NCBI RefSeq assembly: GCF_016919705.1
Contig: NZ_CP070368.1
Coordinates: 1,116,001-1,180,000 of the forward strand
Direction of reading: 5' to 3'
DNA from: Paracoccus methylovorus
GTDB lineage: Bacteria > Pseudomonadota > Alphaproteobacteria > Rhodobacterales > Rhodobacteraceae
Length of the DNA: 64,000 nt
In this document: piece by piece, positions 42,956 to 53,300 of the stretch
Position numbering within the stretch: position 1 is the stretch's first letter
Layout of the letters: each line of letters begins with the position of its first letter
Made by a program: the position numbers and the translations under genes
Notes under the pieces: generated by a model
The model's input: the letters and a program-made list of their open reading frames with translations, nothing else
Told to the model about the DNA's origin: nothing
Database searches by the model: none

Positions 42956-44128
42956 ATGGCCGTCGAAAACTGGATCTCGCAGCGGATAGACGAGTTGGTC
43001 GAATTCCGCCACGACCTGCATCGCAACCCCGAACTGCTGTATGATCTGCCGCGCACCGCTGCACAGGTCGCCGCCGCATTGCGGGCCGCCGGCGTGGACG
43101 AGGTCCATGAGGGCCTTGGCAAGACAGGTATCGTCGCCGAGATCCGTGGCAGGACCAACATCTCGGGGCGGACCATCGGGCTGCGTTCGGACATGGACGC
43201 GCTGCCCATTCTTGAGGCGACCGGCAAGCAATGGGCATCCCAGACCCCCGGCAAGATGCATGCCTGCGGCCATGACGGCCATGCCACCATGCTGCTGGGC
43301 GCGGCGATCGGCCTTGCCGAGACCCGCAACTTCGATGGCACCGTCGTGCTGATTTTCCAGCCCGCCGAAGAAGGCGGCGCAGGGGCGCGCGCCATGATCG
43401 AGGACGGGCTGTTCAAGCGTTTTCCTTGCGACGAGGTCTACGGCATGCATAACCGCCCCGGTCTGCCGGTCGGCGAGTTCACCATCGCGCAGGGGCCGAT
43501 CATGGGCTCGGTAGATATCTTCGAGATCGAGATCGAGGGCGTCGGCGGCCATGCCGCGCAACCCGACCGCGCAATTGACCCCATGCCGGTAATGGCCGCG
43601 TTGATCCAGGCGCTGCAGACCATTCATTCGCGCAACATGGATCCGATCGAGGGGGCCGTCATTTCGGTCACCACCGTACATGGAGGGGATGCACATAACG
43701 TCATTCCGACCTCTGTCCGGCTGACCGGCACTGTGCGGACCCTGCGCGAATCCGTGCGCGACCTGATCGAAACCCGCATGGGACAGATGGTCGAAGGAAT
43801 CGCGCTGGCCTTCAATGCCAAGGGCAGGCTGGATTACAATCGCCACTATCCGGTGACGGTCAACCACGCCGCCCATACTGAATATGCCGCGCAGGCAGCC
43901 GAATCGGTGGCCGGTGTCGGCCGGGTCAGTCGCGACATGCCCCAGACGATGGGCGGTGAGGATTTTTCCTTCATGCTCAACGAGGTGCCGGGCGCCATGA
44001 TCAACATCGGCAACGGCGACAGCGCAAACCTGCATAACCCGGGCTATGACTTCGACGATGATGTCATCGCCTGGGGCGTATCATACTGGGGGGCCTTGGT
44101 GCGCAGCCGTTTGCCGTTGCAGGCCTGA
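42956..44128 (+). CDS. M20-family amidohydrolase (hippurate hydrolase/carbamoylase-like)
   Basis: A 390-residue zinc amidohydrolase. Metal ligands and active residues are visible in SDMDALPI, MHACGHDGHATMLLGAA, FQPAEEGGAGARAMIEDGLF and MGGEDFSFML. The dimerisation domain carries IEGVGGHAAQPDRAIDPMPV. It removes an acyl or carbamoyl group from an amino acid. Ten bases after the ATC hydrolase gene, it could cleave N-carbamoyl-cysteine-like products. It is the last gene of the importer operon. Confidence 0.9.
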   Translation: MAVENWISQRIDELVEFRHDLHRNPELLYDLPRTAAQVAAALRAAGVDEVHEGLGKTGIVAEIRGRTNISGRTIGLRSDMDALPILEATGKQWASQTPGKMHACGHDGHATMLLGAAIGLAETRNFDGTVVLIFQPAEEGGAGARAMIEDGLFKRFPCDEVYGMHNRPGLPVGEFTIAQGPIMGSVDIFEIEIEGVGGHAAQPDRAIDPMPVMAALIQALQTIHSRNMDPIEGAVISVTTVHGGDAHNVIPTSVRLTGTVRTLRESVRDLIETRMGQMVEGIALAFNAKGRLDYNRHYPVTVNHAAHTEYAAQAAESVAGVGRVSRDMPQTMGGEDFSFMLNEVPGAMINIGNGDSANLHNPGYDFDDDVIAWGVSYWGALVRSRLPLQA

Positions 44129-44850
44129 TGGCACTGTCCTGAATATGGCGGCGGACTTGCCGGTCCTGCCGCCTTTCCCGGCGATACCGCCAACTCGGAT
44201 GGGTACGATATGCCATCCGCATAAGTGCCCGAATGCTCAATTGCCCGTCCGATCTTTTGTCTACTGCGATCTGGCCTGCACCGAAACGACTATAAGGATC
44301 AGCTTCACGACGGATCAGGGCATGATGGCATCGGGAAGTTTCACGGACTGAGCCATGCTCGCCTCTTCAAGCTGCATAAGTGACAATATCCCACCCCATA
44401 AATCAGCTTCAAGGCATGGGCCGGCACTCTGGCACGCATTCCTGAGCGGGCAGAAAGGTGCCGGCGTCTGCTATCGTCTCCAATCCGAGGGGCTGGTGAA
44501 ACGCCCATCTTCTCCGGCCTGCGCTCCAGTTCCTCTCAGCCAAGTCCGATCACCCCAAGCCTGCAGGAACTGACGACTTTTCATAAGGCTGCGACTTGAT
44601 CCGAGACATGAATGATTGGGTCCTTCCGCCCTTGCCGCCGCTCGATCCGGGCAGGTGCTTTACTCCGACGCAGGAAGCGCGGGATTTCGCTATATCCGTT
44701 GCATCTTGCTAGGAAGGCCGGCCCAACTTGCCCACCCATATCGCAGCCGCTCGCAGAAACGTCGGCTGGTGGCCGATGGCCGGGATCAACGAGCAGAATT
44801 CGCGCCCGACCTTTTCACAAGAGAAATACCCTGATAAACTACTGAAAATG
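44129..44850. other. Long gap, no gene seen
   Basis: About 720 bases follow the amidohydrolase without a credible reading frame on either strand. Base composition stays GC-rich up to about 44780 and becomes AT-rich near 44815-44880. The middle may be decayed coding sequence, but nothing is recognisable. The right end holds the operator-like repeats described next. Confidence 0.5.
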
Positions 44851-44857
44851 CGATGAA

Positions 44858-44895
44858 TTGCAAACGAACTTCCTATAAATTGCGAAGATTGCGAA
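44858..44895 (+). promoter_or_regulatory. TTGCAAA/TTGCGAA repeats upstream of the ScfR-type regulator gene
   Basis: TTGCAAA at 44858-44864 and TTGCGAA at 44880-44886 and 44889-44895 lie directly before the ATG at 44902. Regulators of the PccR/MccR/RamB group bind TTTGCAAA-like pairs, so these are likely autoregulatory sites. The two nearest copies overlap the ribosome-binding region, which would suit repression. Confidence 0.6.
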
Positions 44896-44901
44896 GACAC
44901 G

Positions 44902-46281
44902 ATGAGCAAGACCTATCTCGGCGTTCGCCTGCGTCGGCTGCGGGAAGAACGCGGTCTGACACAGGCAGCGCTGGCCCGTGCGCTGGAAATCAGCCCCAGC
45001 TATCTCAACCAGATCGAGCAGAACACGCGCCCCCTGACCGTGCCGGTTTTGCTAAAGCTGAACGCCGCTTTCGGGCTGGACGTCCAGCTTTTCTCGGATG
45101 CTGACGAGGCGCGGTTGATCACCGAACTGCGCGCGGCGCTGGCCGATCAGGGGGCGGGGATTTCGCTGGCAGAGGTGCGGGAACTGGCCTCGAACATGCC
45201 GGAGGTGGCGCGCTCGATCATCGCCATGCAACAGCGACTGCGCGAGACGGCGGATCGGGCCGATCTGCTGGCCGGGCATATCACGCAACCCCCGGGCCAT
45301 TCCCCCGCCGCATTCGAGGCCGTGCGCGACTGGTTCTATGAGCGGCGCAACCATGTGCTGGAACTGGACACGACGGCAGAGGCGATCGGGGATACGCTGC
45401 CGCCCGGCCGGATGGCGGCAGGGCTGATCGACAGGCTGGCCGGCCGCCATGGCATACGGATCGCCCAAGGAGGCCAGTCACTGCGCCGCTATGACCCGGG
45501 CGAGCGTATCCTGCATCTTGCCGCGCATTTGAACCCCGGCCAGATGGCCTTCCAGATCGCCACCCAACTGGCTTTTCTTGAACAGGGCGAGACAATCACA
45601 CGGCTCTCGGAGGATCCCAACCTGACAACCGACGCGCGGACGTTGCTGCGGATTGGGCTGGCGAACTATTTTGCCGGTGCGCTGATCCTGCCCTATCGCG
45701 CCTTTCTGGCGGCCGCCGAGGCCGCACATTATGACATCGAGCTGTTGGCACGCCGCTTCGGCGTCGGTTTCGAGACGACCTGCCACCGCCTCTCGACCCT
45801 GCAACGCGCGGAAGCGCGGGGCGTGCCGTTCTTTTTCATCCGGGTCGATCGGGCCGGGAACATCTCGAAGCGGCAATCGGCGACCGATTTCCATTTCAGC
45901 CGCATCGGCGGTTCCTGCCCGCTTTGGAACATCTATGAGGCCTTCGCCCGGCCCGGCGAGATCCTGCGACAAATCGCGCAGATGCCGGACGGGCGCAGCT
46001 ATCTGTGGATTGCGCGCATGGTGCAAAGCGGTCAGGGCGGCTTTGGCGCCCCGGTCAAGACCTTTGCGGTCGCGCTTGGCTGCGATCTGGCCCACGCGGA
46101 CCGGCTGGTCTATGGCCGCGGACTTGATCTGAAAAACCCCGGGATCGCCACAAGGATCGGCCCGGGCTGCAAGGTCTGCGAGCGCCCCGCCTGCCCGCAG
46201 CGCGCCTTTCCGATGGTGGGACGGCCCTTGGCCGCCAGCACCGCAGAGGCGCGTTTCGCCCCCTATTCCGGCGCAGGCTAA
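44902..46281 (+). CDS. ScfR-type (short-chain fatty acyl) transcriptional regulator
   Basis: A 459-residue regulator. Residues 5-65 form an XRE helix-turn-helix (LRRLREERGLTQAALARALE, SPSYLNQIEQNTRPLTVPVL). The centre is an IrrE/ImmA-like domain, here with FQIATQLAFLEQGETI in place of a clear HExxH. The C-terminal DUF2083 part has DFHFSRIGGSCPLWNIYEAF and a cysteine cluster GCKVCERPACPQRAFP. Relatives (PccR, MccR, RamB) control propionyl-CoA carboxylase, methylcitrate or glyoxylate genes in response to acyl-CoA. Its targets here are not adjacent, apart from the fatty-acid genes downstream. A ribosome site is barely visible. Confidence 0.88.
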   Translation: MSKTYLGVRLRRLREERGLTQAALARALEISPSYLNQIEQNTRPLTVPVLLKLNAAFGLDVQLFSDADEARLITELRAALADQGAGISLAEVRELASNMPEVARSIIAMQQRLRETADRADLLAGHITQPPGHSPAAFEAVRDWFYERRNHVLELDTTAEAIGDTLPPGRMAAGLIDRLAGRHGIRIAQGGQSLRRYDPGERILHLAAHLNPGQMAFQIATQLAFLEQGETITRLSEDPNLTTDARTLLRIGLANYFAGALILPYRAFLAAAEAAHYDIELLARRFGVGFETTCHRLSTLQRAEARGVPFFFIRVDRAGNISKRQSATDFHFSRIGGSCPLWNIYEAFARPGEILRQIAQMPDGRSYLWIARMVQSGQGGFGAPVKTFAVALGCDLAHADRLVYGRGLDLKNPGIATRIGPGCKVCERPACPQRAFPMVGRPLAASTAEARFAPYSGAG

Positions 46282-46622
46282 GCCCGACCTGCAAGGACGA
46301 GGACAGGAAACCCGTAGTATAATCCTGCCGTCCTCATCCGGGGGCGCACCAATATACCGTCCCTGTCCCCTCCACTTGGCCGACGGCAACCGGAGTTAAG
46401 GGCCCTTCAAGCCCAAAGGGACATCCTTAAAGTACACCGAAATGCCCCCAAGATTTTCGCCTTCAGCGGGATTGCGGGCAATCGGATGTAACGACCGGCA
46501 AAACCTGCGCCCTTGCGCCCTGCCGCGACGGAATGATAGACCCGAAGGCAAGTTTGGCGCGGGTATCTCCCGCGCTCGCCATCACAGATAACACAATGTC
46601 GGACCAAGGGGAAAATACGCGC
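46282..46622. other. Gap before fabA
   Basis: No gene is seen. Imperfect arms GAGGACAGG and CCTGCCGTCCTC (about 46298-46337) may end the regulator transcript. The region just upstream of fabA must carry its promoter. No Irr-type regulator gene is present, although one often precedes fabA in alphaproteobacteria. Confidence 0.45.
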
Positions 46623-47132
46623 ATGACCATGACACGGACCAGCTTTGACAAGGAAGATTTGCTGGCCTGCGCCCGTGGCGAGCTGTTCGGCCCCGGAAAC
46701 GCCCAACTGCCCGAGCCCCCCATGCTGATGATGGACCGCATTACCGAGATTTCGGGCGATGCCGGCCCGCATGGCAAGGGCCATGTGGTTGCCGAGTTCG
46801 ACATCCAACCCGACCTGTGGTTCTTTTCCTGCCACTTCCCCGGCAATCCGATCATGCCCGGCTGCTTGGGCCTGGACGGGCTGTGGCAACTGACCGGCTT
46901 CAATCTGGGCTGGCGCGGCTGGCAGGGGCGCGGCTATGCGCTTGGCGTCGGCGAGGTCAAGCTGACCGGCATGGTGCGCCCCGATCGCAAGATGCTGCGT
47001 TATTTCGTTGATTTCACAAAAGCGATACAAACCCGCCGCCTGACCATGGGCGTCGCCGACGGCCGTGTCGAGGCCGATGGCGAAACCATCTACGAGGTCA
47101 AGGATATGAAAGTGGCTTTGTCGGCCGCCTGA
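46623..47132 (+). CDS. fabA: 3-hydroxydecanoyl-ACP dehydratase/isomerase
   Basis: A 169-residue FabA from the ATG at 46623 behind AAGGGG. The active histidine is in [20 protein letters not shown] and the catalytic aspartate in the same stretch (LGLDG). It dehydrates 3-hydroxydecanoyl-ACP and isomerises the double bond, the branch point for anaerobic unsaturated fatty acids. It stands 21 bases before fabB with fabI next, a standard operon in this group. Confidence 0.95.
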   Translation: MTMTRTSFDKEDLLACARGELFGPGNAQLPEPPMLMMDRITEISGDAGPHGKGHVVAEFDIQPDLWFFSCHFPGNPIMPGCLGLDGLWQLTGFNLGWRGWQGRGYALGVGEVKLTGMVRPDRKMLRYFVDFTKAIQTRRLTMGVADGRVEADGETIYEVKDMKVALSAA

Positions 47133-47153
47133 CACATGAACAAGGAGCACGCC

Positions 47154-48383
47154 ATGCGCCGTGTCGTCATCACCGGGCTGGGCATCGTCTCTCCCATCGG
47201 CAACAATGCCGCAGAAGTCACCGATAGCCTGCGCGCAGGCCGTTCAGGTATCGTCTTCGCCCCCGAATATGCCGAACACGGCTTTCGCAGTCGGGTCCAC
47301 GGCATGCCGCAGATCGTGCTCGAAGACCATATCGACAAGCGCAACCTGCGCTTCATGGGTACGGGCGCGGCCTATAACTTCATCGCCATGCAGCAGGCGA
47401 TCGAGGATGCGGGATTGACACCCGACGAGGTCTCGAACGAACGCTCCGGCCTGGTCATGGGATCGGGCGGGCCATCGACGGCGAACCTGTTCGAGGCGCA
47501 TCGCATCGTGATCGAGAAGGGTGCGCCCAAGCGGATGGGTCCCTTCATGGTCACGCGCTGCATGTCCTCGACCAATTCGGCCTGTCTGGCCACGCCTTTC
47601 AAGATCAAGGGCGTGAATTATTCGATCACCTCGGCTTGCTCGACCTCGGCGCATTGCATCGGCAACGGCACCGAGTTGATCCAGATGGGCAAACAGGACA
47701 TCGTCTTCGCCGGCGGCGGCGAGGAGCTGGACTGGACGTTGTCCTGCCTGTTCGATGCGATGGGCGCCATGTCGTCTAAATACAATGACACACCCCAAAC
47801 CGCATCCCGCCCCTTTGATGCGACCCGCGACGGTTTTGTCATCGCCGGCGGCGGCGGCGTGGTGGTTCTTGAAGAACTGAACCACGCGCTGGCGCGCGGC
47901 GCCCGGATTTATGCCGAGGTCACCGGCTATGGCGCGACCAGCGATGGTTACGACATGGTTGCCCCCTCGGGCGAGGGCGGAGAACGCTCCATGCGTCTGG
48001 CGCTTTCCACGCTGCCCGAAAACCGCCGCGTCAGCTATGTCAATGCGCATGGCACCTCGACCCCGGTGGGCGATGTGGGCGAGATCAAGGCCCTGCGGCG
48101 GGTCTTTGGCGAGGGTGCGGTGCCGCCCGTCTCCTCGACCAAATCGCTGACCGGTCATTCACTGGGTGCGACCGGCGCGCATGAGGCGATCTATTCGCTG
48201 TTGATGATGCAGAATGGCTTCATCGCCGCCTCGGCCAATGTCACCGAACTCGACCCCGAGATCCGGCCCGAAGAGATTGCACTTTCACGTGTGGATAATG
48301 TCGATTTCGATAGCATCCTTTCCAACAGTTTCGGGTTTGGCGGAACCAACGCCACGCTGCTTCTGTCGAAATACCGCGAATAA
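47154..48383 (+). CDS. fabB: 3-oxoacyl-ACP synthase I
   Basis: A 409-residue condensing enzyme from the ATG at 47154 behind AAGGAG. The Cys-His-His triad is visible in [27 protein letters not shown] and [12 protein letters not shown]. FabB extends the cis-unsaturated acyl-ACP made by FabA. The glycine-rich end [11 protein letters not shown] is normal. Length and context leave little doubt. Confidence 0.95.
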   Translation: MRRVVITGLGIVSPIGNNAAEVTDSLRAGRSGIVFAPEYAEHGFRSRVHGMPQIVLEDHIDKRNLRFMGTGAAYNFIAMQQAIEDAGLTPDEVSNERSGLVMGSGGPSTANLFEAHRIVIEKGAPKRMGPFMVTRCMSSTNSACLATPFKIKGVNYSITSACSTSAHCIGNGTELIQMGKQDIVFAGGGEELDWTLSCLFDAMGAMSSKYNDTPQTASRPFDATRDGFVIAGGGGVVVLEELNHALARGARIYAEVTGYGATSDGYDMVAPSGEGGERSMRLALSTLPENRRVSYVNAHGTSTPVGDVGEIKALRRVFGEGAVPPVSSTKSLTGHSLGATGAHEAIYSLLMMQNGFIAASANVTELDPEIRPEEIALSRVDNVDFDSILSNSFGFGGTNATLLLSKYRE

Positions 48384-48402
48384 ACCAAGAAAAGGTTAAG
48401 CC

Positions 48403-49191
48403 ATGGGCGAATTGATGAAAGGCAAGCGTGGCCTGGTAATGGGGGTCGCGAATGACCGTTCTATCGCTTGGGGTATCGCCCGGGCGCTGGCTGGCGAAGG
48501 GGCGGAACTGGCCTTTACCTATCAGGGCGAGGCTTTCGGAAAACGCGTCGAGCCGCTGGCGCAGTCATTGGGATCCGACTTCCTGATGGACGTCGATGTG
48601 CTCGACGACAAGTCGCTTGATCGCGCCTTTGCGGATATCGAATCGCGCTGGGGGGGGCTGGATTTTCTGGTCCATGCCGTCGCGTTTTCTGACAAATCCG
48701 AGCTGACTGGACGTTTTATCAATACGACCCGCGATAACTTTAAGAACTCCTTGACGATTTCGTGCTACTCGCTGATCGACTTGGCCCGGCGGGCGCAGCC
48801 TTTGATGATGAATGGCGGCTCGATCATCACGCTGACATATGGCGGCTCCAACCGGGTCACACCGTTCTATAACGTCATGGGGGTGGCAAAAGCTGCATTG
48901 GAATCATCTGTCCGCTATCTGGCGAACGACCTTGGACCCGAGAAAATTCGCGTCAACGCCATCAGCCCCGGCCCGATGAAAACCCTTGCTGGGGCAGCCA
49001 TCGGCGGGGCCCGCAAGACCTATCGCCACACCGAGGCGAACGCGCCGCTGCGCGAGAACGCCACGCTGGAGGCAATCGGTGGCACGGCTGTCTGGCTGTG
49101 CTCGGACTGGGGCGCCTGCACCACAGGCGAAATCGTGCTTGTCGATGGCGGCTATCACGTATTGGGCATGCCGCAGCCGGAAAACCTCTGA
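48403..49191 (+). CDS. fabI: Enoyl-ACP reductase FabI
   Basis: A 262-residue SDR-like reductase. The atypical NAD site is GVANDRSIAWGIARALAGEG, and the active site Tyr-x6-Lys lies in FYNVMGVAKAALE. AISPGPMKTLAGAAIGG is the substrate-loop signature. It reduces trans-2-enoyl-ACP, the last step of each elongation cycle. It is third in the fabA-fabB-fabI operon. Its stop overlaps the next ATG (TGATG). Confidence 0.94.
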   Translation: MGELMKGKRGLVMGVANDRSIAWGIARALAGEGAELAFTYQGEAFGKRVEPLAQSLGSDFLMDVDVLDDKSLDRAFADIESRWGGLDFLVHAVAFSDKSELTGRFINTTRDNFKNSLTISCYSLIDLARRAQPLMMNGGSIITLTYGGSNRVTPFYNVMGVAKAALESSVRYLANDLGPEKIRVNAISPGPMKTLAGAAIGGARKTYRHTEANAPLRENATLEAIGGTAVWLCSDWGACTTGEIVLVDGGYHVLGMPQPENL

Positions 49192-50018
49192 TGTCGCTTG
49201 GCTTTTTCCAAGCCGAGGATGGAAGCCGGCTGGCCTATCGCGACGAAGGTGAAGGGCTGCCCATCCTTGCCCTGCCGGGGCTGACCCGGACCGGTCAAGA
49301 TTTCGATTATCTGGCGCCGCATCTGCCGAACCTGCGCCTCATCCGGCCGGATTATCGCGGTCGTGGCAATTCGGACTGGACCGGCGCTGACAGCTATACG
49401 GTTCCGCAGGAAGCGCGGGATGTGCTGGCGCTTCTGGATCATCTGGGCATCTCACAAGCAGCGGTCTTGGGCACGTCGCGCGGTGGAATCATCGGCATGT
49501 TGCTGGCCGCGACGGCACGCGACAGGATGCTGGGCCTGTGCCTGAACGACGTCGGCCCGGCATTGCAGCGCAGTGGGCTGGAACGGATCTTTGATTACGT
49601 TGGCCGAAACCCGGCCGCAAAAAGCCATGAGCAACTGGCACAGCGCCTGCCCGCCGCGATGCCTGGTTTTGCCAATGTGCCTGCAAGTCGCTGGCTGGAA
49701 GAGGCGCGCCATCATTATATCGAATCGGCTGAGGGTCTGCGCATCAACTATGACCCCGCCCTGCGCGAAGCGTTCCTCGCAGCCTTCGACGGGCCCGAGG
49801 TCGATCTGTGGCCATTGTTCGACACCGCGCATGAACTGCCATTGGCGTTGATACGCGGGGCAAATTCCGACCTGTTGTCGCATCAAACCGCAACAGAGAT
49901 GCAGCGCCGACGCCCGGATATGATCCTGGCCGAGGTTCCGGATCGCGCGCATGTTCCCTTTCTGGACGAACCCGAATCTCTGGCGGCAATTCACGCCTGG
50001 CTGGCGATGATGCGATAG
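49191..50018 (+). CDS. Alpha/beta hydrolase
   Basis: A 275-residue alpha/beta-fold hydrolase starting inside the fabI stop (TGATG). The HG-type oxyanion region is ILALPGLTRTGQDFDYLAPH, the nucleophile elbow is VLGTSRGGIIGMLLA with the serine, and the histidine is in VPDRAHVPFLDEPESLAAIH. The substrate is unknown. The overlap with fabI suggests cotranscription and perhaps a thioesterase-like or ester-cleaving role. Confidence 0.87.
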   Translation: MSLGFFQAEDGSRLAYRDEGEGLPILALPGLTRTGQDFDYLAPHLPNLRLIRPDYRGRGNSDWTGADSYTVPQEARDVLALLDHLGISQAAVLGTSRGGIIGMLLAATARDRMLGLCLNDVGPALQRSGLERIFDYVGRNPAAKSHEQLAQRLPAAMPGFANVPASRWLEEARHHYIESAEGLRINYDPALREAFLAAFDGPEVDLWPLFDTAHELPLALIRGANSDLLSHQTATEMQRRRPDMILAEVPDRAHVPFLDEPESLAAIHAWLAMMR

Positions 50019-50391
50019 TTGCCCCTGCCGGCTCTATACCGACAGTAGGGGTTCGATCCACGCATCATGACGGTGCCGCTAACTTGCCGCCCAAGCAGAG
50101 GACGGATTTTCCAGCGGGGTCGCGCCCGGATGCCCCAATCCCCAAAGCTTCTGCATAAGACATCACCCAGCCCAGCAGGTCTTCGGCAACCGCAATAAGA
50201 GCTATTTGCGATAGCCCCACCTATGCGGAGGGCATTGGGGCGCAACCGCCGGACCACGCCACGCGGCAGCATAAAGTCCGCGACTGGCACCGAACCCAGA
50301 ACAGAGTTGCGGCGAAATGCGGGGCGACCCGCCCCGGACTGGCAGGCAGCGACCCATGCCGCCCGGGGTGCCCGGGGTGCCGGAACCGGCT
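50019..50391. other. Gap between convergent hydrolase and putA genes
   Basis: No intact gene is seen. On the minus strand short open stretches exist in two frames (VPVADFMLPRGVVRRLRPNA; LLGWVMSYAEALGIGASGRD) but do not join and are not recognised; they may be decayed coding DNA. Next to putA there is a tandem GGTGCCCGG repeat (50367-50388), and a CCGGCT/AGCCGG hairpin overlaps the putA stop. Confidence 0.45.
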
Positions 50392-53300
50392 TCAGCCGGC
50401 CAGCAATGCCGCATTGCCGCCTGCAGCAGTTGTATCCACGCAAAGGTGCCGCTCATGCGCGATATGGGCCAGATCGGGATGCGCGCAGATCAGCGGCACA
50501 ATCGGCCCCTGCCGAGCCGCCAGAACCCGCGCATAGGCCCTGCCCCGCGACGCATCGCCCCACCACAGCACCGCCGAGAACCCTGACAGCGATTCCAGTG
50601 CCTCGGGGGAAAGTTGCCCTTCCACCCCGACAGCCTTGCCCCCCATGGCCTCGACTACTGAGATCTGGGCGCGCGTGGCCTCAACGCCCGGTCCAAGGCA
50701 AAGAAGCGGTGGGCGGGAACGCAGGCTCAACCGGTTCAGTTCACCCGTAGGACCGGGCATCAGCCGGTCGTCGAGGCTGGTTTCGGTGGCACCGCGCAGA
50801 GCAGCGGTCAACCCGCGCAGGTCAACCTCACCGTCACTTCCCTCGCCCGCAGATACCGGCTCGGGTGCGAAAAAGCGCGGCAGATAAAGCGGCCCACCCG
50901 CCTTCGGTCCGGTGCCCGACAGCCCCTCGCCGCCGAAGGGTTGCGAGCCGACCACCGCGCCGATCTGGTTGCGGTTGACGTAAATATTGCCGGCGTGAAT
51001 AGCGTCCGTCACCTCTTGCACCCGCGAATCGATGCGAGTGTGCAGGCCGAAGGTCAGGCCAAAACCGCGCGCGTTGATATTGTCGATCACACGGTTCAGT
51101 TCGCCCGCGCGGAAGGTCGCGACATGCAGAACCGGGCCAAAGACCTCGCGTTCCAGATCGTCGATTCCGTCCACGCGCAACAGGACGGGCGGGACGAAAT
51201 GACCCTGCTTTGGTGCCCAGACCCGGTGCAGGATATGGTTTGCCTTGGTCTCCAGATAGGTGTCGATGCCCTGTTGCGCCTCGGCATCGATCACTGGACC
51301 GACATCGGTCGAAAGCTGCCAGGGGTCGCCCACGCGCAACTCGTCCATCGCGCCCTTGATCATGGCGATCAGGTGCGGCGCGATATCCTCTTGCACGTAA
51401 AGGCAGCGCAAGGCCGAACAACGCTGCCCCGCCGAGCGGAAGCTGGAGGCCATGATATCGCGCACCGCCTGTTCCGGCAGCGCGGTCGAATCGACGATCA
51501 TCGCATTCAACCCACCGGTTTCGGCGATCAGAGGCGTTCCGGGCGCCATATGCTCGGCCATGGCGCGGGCGATGGTCTGCGCGGTTTCGGTCGAGCCGGT
51601 AAAGACCACGCCCTTGATCCGCGCGTCAGTGGTCAGGGCCGCGCCAACAGTGCCGCCCTGCCCCGGCAGCAGTTGCAGCGCCGCAGCCGGCACACCTGCC
51701 TCATGCAGCAGCCGAACGGCAATGGCGGCGATCAGCGGCGTCTGCTCGGCCGGTTTCGCCAGCACGGCATTACCCGCCATCAGCGCGGCCGCGATCTGGC
51801 CGGTAAAGATCGCCAGCGGAAAGTTCCACGGGCTGATGGCTGCGATCAGACCGCGTGGCTTGCCGGTCGCGCCGTCACCCTCAGCCGCGTAATAGCGCAG
51901 GAAATCAACTGCCTCGCGCAACTCACCCACGCAATCGGGCAGGGTCTTTCCGCCCTCGCGGGCCAGCGTCGCGAAGATCACGCCGAAATGCGCCTCGTAA
52001 AGATCGGCAGCGCGGCGCAATACGGCGGCGCGTTCGGCGGCGGGCGCATCCCAGTTGCGGGCGTCGTCCATGGCGCGGGCGACTGTTTCGGCATCCGCCT
52101 CGGTCACATGGGCGACAATCTCTGCGGTCGCGGGGTTCCTGACCGGCACGCGCTGCCCCGAGGGAGGCGAGACGGTCAGCGGCACCGCATCCGGCACCTC
52201 GACGCCGCGGGCAGCCTCGATACGCGAAAGCGTTGCCTCATCGCTCAGGTCGAAGCCCTGCGAATTGCGCCGACCCTCGCCGAAAACGGCATCCGGCGTG
52301 GCCAGACCGGCGGGGGGCCGTGCCTCGGCCAACGCCTCGAAGGGATCGCGGGCAACCTCTTCGGGGCTGACGCCCTCGTCCACGATCTGATGCACGAAGG
52401 ACGAATTCGCGCCGTTCTCAAGCAGACGGCGGACCAGATAGGCCAGCAGGTCGCGATGCGCGCCGACGGGCGCATAGATGCGGCAACGGCTGTTGTGATC
52501 GCGCAGCACGATATCATGCAGGCGCTCGCCCATGCCATGCAGGCGCTGGAATTCGAATTCAATGCCGCCCACCATCTCCAGAATGGCCGAGACGGTCTGG
52601 GCGTTATGGGTGGCGAATTGCGGATAGATCCGGTCGGCATAGCCGATCAGCTTGCGGGCATGAGCGATATAGCTGACATCGGTGGCCACCTTGGCGGTGA
52701 ACAGCGGAAAACCGGGGAAACCCTCGACCTGCGCGCGCTTGATCTCGGTATCCCAATAAGCGCCCTTGACCAGCCGTACCATGATCTTGCGGTCAAGGCG
52801 GCTTGCCAGTTCATAAAGCCAGTCGATGACCGGCCCGGCGCGCTTGCCATAGGCCTGCACGACCACGCCGAACCCATCCCAACCGGCAAGCGAGGGATCT
52901 GCCAGCACCGCCTCGATCACCTTCAGCGAGATGACCAGCCGGTCCTGCTCTTCGGCATCGATATTCATGCCCATGCCGGCAGCCTTGGCCTGCCGTGCCA
53001 GCGACAGGACCACGGGCACCAGTTCGGCCATGACGCGGGTTTCCTGCGCCACCTCATAGCGGGGGTGCAGCGCCGAAAGCTTGATCGAGATCCCGGGGTT
53101 CATTTGCACCGAGCCCTTGTCGCAGGCTTTCGCGATCGCCGCGATGGCATCGGAATAGTCGCGGGCATAGCGCGCGGCATCCGCCCCGGTCATCGCTGCC
53201 TCGCCCAGCATATCATAGCTGTAGGTAAAGCCCTGCGCCTCGCGGACCTTCGCGCGCTCCAGCGCCTTCTGGATCGTCTCGCCCAGCACGAACTGCCGGC

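Noticed and set aside
50367..50388. Tandem GGTGCCCGG repeat beside putA as a regulatory array
   Set aside because: Only two units in a GC-rich stretch, most simply part of the end of the putA transcript.
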